The notes under the pieces: model-generated
Told to the model about the DNA's origin: nothing
The model's database searches: none
The model's input: the letters and a program-made list of their open reading frames with translations, nothing else
Origin: Chloroflexota bacterium
GTDB taxonomy: Bacteria; Chloroflexota; Anaerolineae; Caldilineales; Caldilineaceae
Reading direction: 5' to 3'
NCBI GenBank assembly: GCA_003577365.1
Contig: QEUY01000292.1
Span: forward strand, 1-5,675
Length of the DNA: 5,675 nucleotides
Position numbers and translations under genes: made by a program
Shown here: in pieces, positions 1 through 5,600 of the stretch
Numbering within the stretch: position 1 is the first letter of the stretch
Layout: each line of letters begins with the position of its first letter

Positions 1-1
1 C

Positions 2-505
2 CAGCCGGCCGCGCCGACCGCCGCACCGGCGCCTGCAGAACCGGCCCCGCCTGCCAACACGCCGACGCCGGAGCCGCCTGCTGCCGCTGGCGCGGTCAAC
101 GCCGGCCCGTGTGGCGGCGATGACGGCTGTAAGTTCAAGATCCGCGGCGGGCCGACGAAGCGCAGCAACGGCGGGGGGGAACTGAAGTTCCAGCTTTTCT
201 TCATCCACAGCGGCGTGGACGGCGGCCAGCCGCAGGGCGATTACCGGTTGGGGATCGAGAAGGACGGGCAGTTGATCACACGCTTTGCCGATGCCACCAG
301 CATTGCCCTCAACCGCAACGACGGCCCGATGGGCGCGTATAACTATGAGGCGAAGATCAACGCCAGCGAACTGCCCGGCGGCAGCGTCGCCGGCGCCTAC
401 TTCTTCTGGGTGCTGGACGGCAACCGCGAGCGCGACAGCGAGGTCTTCCGGCTGGACCTGGCCCCGGACGAGGGTGAGGTCTGGATCGAGTTTGACCAGG
501 GATAG
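2..505 (+). CDS. C-terminal part of a probable exported/surface protein with Pro/Ala-rich linker (5' truncated)
   Basis: The frame is open from the left edge, so the true start lies outside; 167 residues are visible. The first ~35 residues are almost entirely Pro, Ala and Thr, the kind of flexible linker seen in exported Chloroflexota proteins between a signal peptide or lipobox and a folded domain. A globular segment of about 130 residues follows. It opens with two cysteines six apart (visible residues 37 and 43) flanking a GGDDG loop, then alternates hydrophobic and polar residues (FQLFFIHSG, YRLGIEKDG, AYFFWVLDG, GEVWIEFDQ), which suggests a small beta-sandwich. No enzyme motif is visible and I do not recognise the family. 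The stop is TAG, 37 nt before the next start on the same strand, so co-transcription is possible. Export is inferred from the linker only, because the N-terminus is missing. That this frame is coding is fairly sure; its function is unknown. Confidence 0.75.
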   Translation, partial: QPAAPTAAPAPAEPAPPANTPTPEPPAAAGAVNAGPCGGDDGCKFKIRGGPTKRSNGGGELKFQLFFIHSGVDGGQPQGDYRLGIEKDGQLITRFADATSIALNRNDGPMGAYNYEAKINASELPGGSVAGAYFFWVLDGNRERDSEVFRLDLAPDEGEVWIEFDQG

Positions 506-528
506 GCCCGGCGGCGCGGGTTGCAGCC

Positions 529-537
529 GGAAAGGAG
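529..537 (+). promoter_or_regulatory. Shine-Dalgarno sequence of the phosphotriesterase-family gene
   Basis: GGAAAGGAG ends 5 nt before the ATG at 543. It is a strong match to the anti-SD sequence and fixes that ATG as the start, even though the frame is open farther upstream to an ATG at 285. Confidence 0.8.
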
Positions 538-542
538 TTTGC

Positions 543-1472
543 ATGGCGACGTTGTTGACCACGCTTGGCCCCAAGCGCGCCGACGAGCTGGGCATGATCC
601 TGCCGCATGAGCATATCTTTGTGGACCTGGGGCCGATTGAGGCGGCCAGCTACCGCCAGGCCCAGGCCGCCGAGGTGGTGGCGCTGATGGGGCCGGAGAT
701 CGAGAAGATCAAGGCGCAGGGGGTCTCGGCGCTGGTCGAGTGTACGCCCGAAGGCGTGGGGCGGCGGGCCGATATCGACCTGGAGGTCTCACGTGCCACG
801 GACTTCCCGATTGTGCTGCCCACCGGCATCTATCGCGAACCGTGGGTCCCGCAGTGGGCGCAGGACGCAGGCGAAGAAGAGATCGCGGCGTGGATGATCG
901 GCGAGTTGACCGAGGAGATCGCAGGCACGGGGGTGCGCGCCGCCTGGATCAAGGTGAGCGCCGGCGATGAGGGGATCACGCCGCTGGAGGCGAAGATCCT
1001 GCGGGCGGCAGCGCGCGCCGGCGCGGCGACGGGGGCGATCATTGGCAGCCACACGATCCGAGGGCGGGTGGTGCGCGAGCAACTGGACATCGTCGAGCAG
1101 GCGGGCTATCGCGCCGACCGGTTTATCTGGATTCATACCCAGGCCGAGCCGGACATGGCGCTGCATCTGGAGATGGCGCAGCGCGGCGCTTGGCTGGAAT
1201 ATGACGCCATCGGCAGCGAACAGTATGCCGATGCCTATTTTGTAGATGCAATCCGGCGTGTTCTTGATGCGGGCTTTGGCGACCGGCTGCTGTTGAGCCA
1301 GGATCGGGGCTGGTACGACCCCTCCAAGCCAGGCGGGGGGCCGGTCAAACCGTTTACCTATCTGGTCGAGACCTTTCTGCCCAGCCTGCGCGCCGCCGGG
1401 TTTGATGCGCCGGCCATCCGCCAACTGACGCACAGCAATCCCTTTGCCGCCTATGCGCGTGAGATCGGTTAA
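543..1472 (+). CDS. Phosphotriesterase-family metal-dependent hydrolase (PTE/lactonase-like)
   Basis: This is a complete 309-residue protein, close to the usual 310-350 residues of the family. It is a TIM-barrel amidohydrolase-superfamily enzyme with a binuclear metal centre. All six expected ligand positions can be picked out: the HEH pair on strand 1 (H22, H24), the probable carboxylated lysine in AAWIKVS (K137), H170 in IGSHT, H198 in IWIHTQ, and D254 in LLSQDRGWYD. The tail LTHSNPFAAYAR is the typical NP-containing family ending. There is no signal peptide, so it should be cytoplasmic. The family includes organophosphate hydrolases, quorum-quenching or other lactonases, and many uncharacterised 'phosphotriesterase-related' proteins; the substrate cannot be told from the sequence. 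The start is set by a strong SD 5 nt upstream. It lies 37 nt after an unrelated-looking exported protein gene and is followed by a hairpin and a gene-poor stretch, so it is probably the last gene of its transcript. Family is secure; activity is not. Confidence 0.93.
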   Translation: MATLLTTLGPKRADELGMILPHEHIFVDLGPIEAASYRQAQAAEVVALMGPEIEKIKAQGVSALVECTPEGVGRRADIDLEVSRATDFPIVLPTGIYREPWVPQWAQDAGEEEIAAWMIGELTEEIAGTGVRAAWIKVSAGDEGITPLEAKILRAAARAGAATGAIIGSHTIRGRVVREQLDIVEQAGYRADRFIWIHTQAEPDMALHLEMAQRGAWLEYDAIGSEQYADAYFVDAIRRVLDAGFGDRLLLSQDRGWYDPSKPGGGPVKPFTYLVETFLPSLRAAGFDAPAIRQLTHSNPFAAYAREIG

Positions 1473-1492
1473 TGCCGCGTCTCATCCAGGGT

Positions 1493-1517
1493 CGGGACAG
1501 GCCCCCACGCCTGCCCG
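1493..1517 (+). terminator. Hairpin after the hydrolase gene, possible terminator
   Basis: CGGG-A-CAGGC (1493-1502) pairs with GCCTGCCCG (1509-1517), giving nine pairs with one bulged A and a six-base loop. It begins 20 nt after the TAA stop. No T-run follows, so it is not a classic intrinsic terminator. It may instead be a stabilising 3' hairpin or part of a dispersed GC-rich repeat, since more such sequence follows directly. Confidence 0.35.
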
Positions 1518-1532
1518 CATGCCTATCCGCAG

Positions 1533-1583
1533 ACGGGCCGCCACAGGGGGCGGCATGGCCCACGGGCCGCCACGGGGGGCGAC
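1533..1583. repeat. 22-nt near-identical direct repeat (two copies)
   Basis: Positions 1533-1554 and 1562-1583 match at 20 of 22 bases and are spaced 29 nt start to start. Both begin ACGGGCCGCCAC and continue in a G-run. The second copy runs into GCGACCCCTAC, which resembles the GTAGGGGCG-type dispersed intergenic repeats I associate with Chloroflexota and other large genomes. That resemblance is from memory and untested. No coding frame fits this stretch convincingly. Confidence 0.6.
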
Positions 1584-1647
1584 CCCTACTTGCGCGATCA
1601 AGCATTAAACAGCTCAATCTGCTGCCCGGCAGAGATAGACCGTAAGG

Positions 1648-1665
1648 GCGCAAAGAGCGCAAAGA
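1648..1665. repeat. Perfect 9-nt tandem repeat (GCGCAAAGA x2)
   Basis: GCGCAAAGA occurs twice back to back, followed by an A-rich run (AGAGAAAAACAGG). Short GCAAAGA tandem units of this type recur in intergenic DNA of several bacterial phyla. This copy lies in a stretch with no supported gene. Confidence 0.6.
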
Positions 1666-1717
1666 AGAGAAAAACAGGAAAACCGCAGCTACGATCTGTG
1701 TCACTGCACAAGCTGCC

Positions 1718-1769
1718 AAACAATGACAAAACAATGAGAGGACGCGCGCCGAACAGGCTCGCGTCCTCT
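1718..1769 (-). terminator. Candidate intrinsic terminator of the minus-strand small gene
   Basis: AGAGGACGCG (1737-1746) and CGCGTCCTCT (1760-1769) form a perfect 10-bp stem with a 13-base loop. Read on the minus strand, the stem is followed by CATTGTTTTGTCATTGTTTG, a T-rich but interrupted tail. On the plus strand the following bases are not T-rich, so the polarity favours terminating minus-strand transcription. It lies about 60 nt beyond the stop of the 1830-2183 ORF. Confidence 0.5.
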
Positions 1770-1829
1770 ATGTTATCCGTGTTGTACGATGTGTTGTACG
1801 GCGTCTACGGGGTTGAAGCGGCTGCGCGC

Positions 1830-2183
1830 TCAGCGTGCTAGGCGCAGAAGCGTACCTCTCACGGAGGGTTGTTCGTCATTTTTATTGCTGGGTGGGCGCG
1901 TGCCCTCAGTGGAATTGGCCGTCTCACGCTGGGAAGAGGGAGGTTCGCGCCGGTCGGAGGTGACAAAGCCGGAGAAGCGACGGCTGGGGGAGTATGTAGG
2001 CGCATAGGTGAGGGCGATCTCTCGGTCGCTGCGCCGGTCGCGGCGCGGTGCTGTGCGTGCTGCTGCCGGTTGGGGCGCGAGCAGGGCGAGCAGCAGGGCA
2101 ACGGCGGGGAGGATTTCCCGACCAAGACACGCCGGGGGATGCCGCCAGGCTAGGTTGAGCAGGGGCAGTGCGCGAAAACGCAT
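1830..2183 (-). CDS. Possible small exported protein, 117 residues, unknown function
   Basis: I do not recognise this protein. The N-terminus is MRFRALPLLNLAWRH, then a hydrophobic core (ILPAVALLLALLAP, about residues 25-38) ending in QPAAARTA, which looks like a signal peptide with an AxA-type cleavage site near residue 42. The remaining ~75 residues are hydrophilic, rich in Arg, Ser and Pro, with no motif I can name and probably little fixed structure. Supporting signs are an AGGACGAGGA purine-rich SD 8 nt before the ATG, a plausible promoter 75 nt upstream, high third-position GC through the middle of the frame, and a terminator-like hairpin after the stop. Against it are its short length, a C-terminal part that reads like non-coding DNA, and no known homologue. 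It would be transcribed divergently from the large sensor gene. It could also be a decayed gene end or chance open frame in GC-rich DNA. Confidence 0.38.
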   Translation of the reverse strand: MRFRALPLLNLAWRHPPACLGREILPAVALLLALLAPQPAAARTAPRRDRRSDREIALTYAPTYSPSRRFSGFVTSDRREPPSSQRETANSTEGTRPPSNKNDEQPSVRGTLLRLAR

Positions 2184-2248
2184 ACCGTCTATCCTCGTCC
2201 TACGGAATTCGAGAGCGGTGCCGCGTTCAACCCATTGTCTACATACCC

Positions 2249-2258
2249 TGTGCGCACA
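2249..2258. promoter_or_regulatory. Perfect palindrome TGTGCGCACA, possible operator
   Basis: This 10-bp perfect inverted repeat overlaps the end of the predicted minus-strand -10 element and its start point. That is a position where a bound dimeric repressor would block the promoter. No regulator gene is visible in the window. Confidence 0.3.
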
Positions 2259-2286
2259 CTATACACGCGGAGCAAGAATTGAACAA
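2258..2286 (-). promoter_or_regulatory. Candidate promoter for the minus-strand small ORF
   Basis: On the minus strand, TTGTTC (plus-strand 2281-2286) is separated by exactly 17 nt from TATAGT (2258-2263), a 5/6 match to the -10 consensus; the -35 is weaker at 3/6. Transcription would start near 2251, within the perfect palindrome TGTGCGCACA (2249-2258), and give a leader of about 67 nt before the ATG at 2183. Confidence 0.4.
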
Positions 2287-2336
2287 GCAGCTTGATTACA
2301 GTCTTTGGGTGGGTAGGACTGCTTGCGTACCGATAG

Positions 2337-2346
2337 TTGCATGCAA
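2337..2346. promoter_or_regulatory. Perfect palindrome TTGCATGCAA, possible operator/activator site
   Basis: This 10-bp perfect inverted repeat in AT-richer DNA has its centre about 25 bp upstream of the -35 of the predicted plus-strand promoter, a common location for activator binding. It is one of two perfect palindromes in the divergent intergenic region. Confidence 0.3.
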
Positions 2347-2365
2347 TATGAATTGGCATGATTAA

Positions 2366-2394
2366 TTGACAAAATATCGTGATTATGATATGGT
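2366..2394 (+). promoter_or_regulatory. Candidate sigma-70-type promoter of the large sensor gene
   Basis: A perfect TTGACA (2366-2371) is followed after 17 nt by TATGGT (2389-2394, 4/6 to consensus), predicting a start near 2401. The region is the most AT-rich of the window. ATATC (2374-2378) and GATAT (2387-2391) form an inverted repeat inside the spacer and -10, a possible operator. The leader to the ATG at 2661 would be about 260 nt. Confidence 0.5.
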
Positions 2395-2504
2395 GGACGT
2401 GTGCTAAATATGTTTCCGGCGTGCTGTTCTGGTTCATCTTGGCGGGGCCGGTTGGTTGGGAAAGGAGCAGTGAATCGTTTCGGGCAGAATTTGTCTGTAT
2501 GCTA

Positions 2505-2524
2505 CGCCGCCCACTTAGGCGGCG
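2505..2524 (+). other. Leader hairpin 1
   Basis: CGCCGCC (2505-2511) pairs with GGCGGCG (2518-2524) around the loop CACTTA. CTA/TAG can extend the stem past one bulged C. The 5' strand motif TACGCCGCC is repeated at 2533-2541, so an alternative pairing with the same 3' strand is possible. Confidence 0.5.
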
Positions 2525-2561
2525 CTAGACCTTACGCCGCCGGTTGCGGTACGGCTACGGC

Positions 2562-2587
2562 GCGGGGGCTAGACGAACAGCCCCCGC
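2562..2587 (+). other. Leader hairpin 2, perfect 9-bp GC stem
   Basis: GCGGGGGCT (2562-2570) and AGCCCCCGC (2579-2587) pair perfectly around the loop AGACGAAC, 73 nt before the ATG of the sensor gene. No T-run follows, so it is not an obvious attenuator; it may be a structural or protein-binding element of the mRNA leader. Confidence 0.5.
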
Positions 2588-2660
2588 AGCGCATGCGCCC
2601 AGGGGCAGGGCTATCAGAAGTGCAGGGGGAGGCAGTATCGGAAATCGTATCGGGCAGAAG

Positions 2661-5600
2661 ATGCGGGCCGGCATAACACAAGCTCACGCATGCTGGCCTG
2701 TGGCGGCGCTCGCATTGGTCGTGATGTTGCTCGGCGCGTGGGGGCTGGCACAGGCCGCCGCGCGCACCGCGAGCGAAGCGGCCCAAGACCCGCGCTGGAC
2801 GCAGTTTACCCAGCAGGCCGCCGGGCTGCGTTCGGATAATATTTGGTCGATCTTGGTCGACGAGAAGGGCCTGTGGTTTGGCGGCGACGGCATCAGCCGG
2901 TTTGACGGCGTCTGGGCGACCTATGCGCCGCTGCCCATCGACGGCTCCGAGCAAGTGGGCTTGGTGCAGGCCATGGCGCGCGACGGCGCGCAGGGCGAGA
3001 TCTGGGCCGCGACAGATGCAGGCGTGGTCTTACGCTGGGAGCAGACGCAGTGGGCGCCGGTGTTCGAACTCAGTTCGGCGATCCACGCGCTGGCGGTGGT
3101 GGCGGGCGAGGTCTGGATCGGCAGCGCCGAAGGGCTGTACCGCTATGACGGCAGCACGCCTACGCTGGTCGATGCGCTGGGCCGCCAGCCGGTCTTTGCG
3201 CTGCTGGTGGATCGGGGCGTGGTGTGGGCCGGGGCGCAAAACGGGCTGTGGCGTTTCCGTGAGGGGCGTTGGACGCAGGTGGGGCGCAATGAGGCCAATT
3301 TCGCCCAGGGCGTCTATGTCCTGCTGGTCGACCGCGGCGGCGCGCTGATCGTGGGGACGCCCTATGGCCTCGGCTGGCGTTTGCGCGAGGGGGTGGCGTG
3401 GCAGTGGTTCGAGACGGTAGACGAGCGAGGTGAGCCTGCGCTGGTGCAGGCGCTGGCCGAGGACACGCTGGGCCGCATCTGGGCAGGCACCGACGGTGCG
3501 GGCGCGTTTGCCCTGCGTCTGCGCGATCAGCATGTCGACCATGCCGGTTTTACGGGCGACGCCAACCTGACCACGCGCTTTGTGCGCGATCTGGCGGTGG
3601 ACCGCGACGGGTCGATCTGGTTTGCCACGCCGGCGGGCATCTTCCGCTATCAGGGCCATATGTGGGTGGCGGATGTGCAGGGCGAGAGCGCCGACGATGC
3701 GCGCAACCATATCAATGACCTGTTGGTCGACCGCAGCGGGGTGCTGTGGGTGGCTACTGGTGGCGGGGGGGTGCGGCGCAAGCAGGGGCCCGGCGGCCCG
3801 GAAACGGTCTACACCGCCGCCCAGGGCGTGACCGACAGCGTGTTGGTGTTGGAGGAAGATCGCCAAGGCGCGATCTGGGCGGGCGGATTTGATGGGCTTT
3901 TCCAGTTTGCCGGCGACACGTGGACAACGCCGGTGGCGGCGGCGGATCTCCCCAACCCAGTGGTGACCACGTTGCTGGCAGACAGCAGTTGGCTCTGGAT
4001 CGGCACCGAGGCCGGGCTGGCGCGCTATCAGGTGGCTACGGGACGGCTGGAAGAGGAGCCAACGCTGGTGGGCCACACGGTGGAGGCGCTGGCGCTGGAT
4101 ACGCTGGGGCGTCTGTGGGTGGGCACCAGCGATCGCGGCCTCTGGCTGCGTGAGGGGGACGCGGGCTGGCGGCATTTTGTGCATGACCCGGCGGACCCCG
4201 ACAGCCTGCCCGGCGATGTGATCGGGGGCAGCGGGCTGGCTGCCGACCCAAACATCGCGGGCGGGATGTGGGCGATCGTGCGCGACCAAGGGCTGGTACA
4301 CTGGAACGGGGTACGCTGGCAGCGTGTGGGGGGCATGGGCCGGCTGCCGAGCAATCTGCTCTGGACGTTGTACACCGACCCCAGCGATGGCGCGCTGTGG
4401 GTGGGCAGCGAGGCCGGAGCCACACGCTATGACGGCGTAACCTGGGGGACGCTCGGTGTGCAGGACGGGCTACAGAGCGCCTCGGTCTATGCCATCGTAC
4501 GCACGCGCGACGGCGCCTATTGGATCGGCGGTCGCGCCGGGCTGACCTATTTTAAGCCTGACGCGACCCCACCTTGGCTGGCGCTGGGCGCGCTGACCGG
4601 CGAGGTGCAGACGCCGCCCGGCGGCGACCCGCAGGTGACCGTCGGCACCGACGCCGTGATTGAGTTCACCGCCGGCGATCTGCAGACTGATCGGGCCAAA
4701 CTGGCGGTGCTCTATCGGCTGCTGGGGCCGGGTGTTGCGCCGGAGTGGCAGCCGGTGAGCGCCGAGTATATCACGCTGCATTTTGACCAGCCGGGGGCTT
4801 ATACGCTGGAGCTTTGGGCGCGCGACCAGTCGTTCAATTACTCCGCCCCGGCCTCACTGCGCATGATGGCCGTGGTGCCGCCGGTGGAGGTCGAAGTGCC
4901 GGTGCTTGGCCCGGTGGCGACAGGGCCTTTCCGTGCCCTGGTGATCTTGGGGAGTATTGCGCTGCTGGGCGCGACGTATGTGACGCTGGAGGTGCTCAAC
5001 AACCGGCGGCGCGGGCTGGAGGCGGTGGCGCGCGCCTATAACCCCTACATCAGCGGGGAGCCTGTGCGCCGTGACGACATGTTCTTTGGCCGCCGCGACC
5101 TGGTGCAGCGCATTGTCGACACGCTGCACAACAACAGCATCATGATCTATGGCGAGCGGCGCATCGGCAAGACGACGCTCCTCTATCAACTGGTGACGGT
5201 GCTGCGCGAGGTCGACGACCCCGACTATTGGTTTGTGCCGATCTATGTGGACCTGGAGGGAACGCCCCAAGAGGAGTTTTTCCACTATCTGATGGAGGAG
5301 ATCGTGGTGGGGGTAGAGTCGCTGGAGGGCGCTGCCGAGGAGATCGCCCCCCATCTGGCGGGGCTGCGCGTGTATACGACGCCCGACTCGGCATATTCCG
5401 ACCGCGATTTCAACCGTGACCTCAACCGCCTGACCCATGTGCTGGAGGCTTACGGCGTGCGCCATGACCCGGCCAAACAACTGCGTCTGATCTTGTTGTT
5501 GGACGAGATGGACGTGATGAGCCGCTATGATTCGCTGGTGCAGCAGCAACTGCGGCGCATCTTTATGCGTGAGTTTGCCGCCACGCTGGGCGCGGTCGTC

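Larger units (their letters stand above)
1473..1829. other. Gene-poor spacer between the hydrolase and the minus-strand ORF
   Basis: I see no supported gene here. The stretch holds the post-stop hairpin, the 22-nt direct repeat, the GCGCAAAGA tandem, two AAACAATGA copies 11 nt apart (1718-1726 and 1729-1737), a strong hairpin at 1737-1769, and two GTGTTGTACG copies 12 nt apart (1779-1788 and 1791-1800). Its repeat content and mixed base composition contrast with the smooth high-GC coding DNA on either side. Confidence 0.6.
2473..2659 (+). repeat. 17-nt direct repeat bracketing the sensor-gene leader
   Basis: AATCGTTTCGGGCAGAA (2473-2489) and AATCGTATCGGGCAGAA (2643-2659) agree at 16 of 17 bases, exactly 170 nt apart. 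The second copy ends one base before the ATG at 2661, so it occupies the ribosome-binding position. The two hairpins lie between the copies. Confidence 0.65.
2184..2660. other. Divergent intergenic region and long leader of the sensor gene
   Basis: No supported gene lies here. From left to right it holds the minus-strand promoter, two 10-bp palindromes, an AT-rich plus-strand promoter, and then a GC-rich leader. The leader contains two strong hairpins (2505-2524 and 2562-2587), the palindrome GCGCATGCGC (2589-2598), and a 17-nt direct repeat at 2473-2489 and 2643-2659. I could not match the leader to a riboswitch class I know. Confidence 0.55.

Noticed and set aside
285..542. Upstream extension of the phosphotriesterase-family frame to an ATG at 285
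   Set aside because: The extension overlaps the upstream coding frame, reads as Ala/Pro/Ser/Arg-rich shadow sequence, and the family N-terminus plus a strong SD point to the ATG at 543.
789..1433. 214-residue open frame on the minus strand
   Set aside because: It is antisense to the phosphotriesterase-family gene, whose metal ligands are all present on the plus strand.
1533..1583. CRISPR-like repeats
   Set aside because: There are only two imperfect copies with a 7-nt gap between them, no regular spacers, and no cas genes nearby.
1590..1841. 83-residue plus-strand ORF covering the GCGCAAAGA repeat
   Set aside because: The lysine-rich stretch is just the translated tandem repeat. There is no SD or domain, and it crosses the terminator-like hairpin.
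2401..2676. Possible 91-residue leader ORF beginning at the predicted transcription start and overlapping the sensor start by 16 nt
   Set aside because: A GTG at the predicted start and translational coupling are conceivable, but the product is Gly/Ala/Arg-rich without domains, runs through strong hairpins, and the AAAGGAG at 2461-2467 is only 2 nt from the next in-frame GTG. It is more likely non-coding leader.
3030..4301. 423-residue open frame on the minus strand
   Set aside because: It lies wholly antisense to the propeller repeats. Its product is Arg/His/Gln/Pro-rich with no domain, as expected for a shadow frame in GC-rich DNA; the plus-strand frame has clear domain structure throughout.
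4854..5549. 231-residue open frame on the minus strand
   Set aside because: It is antisense to the TM helix and ATPase, is His/Gln/Arg-rich, and conflicts with intact Walker motifs on the plus strand.
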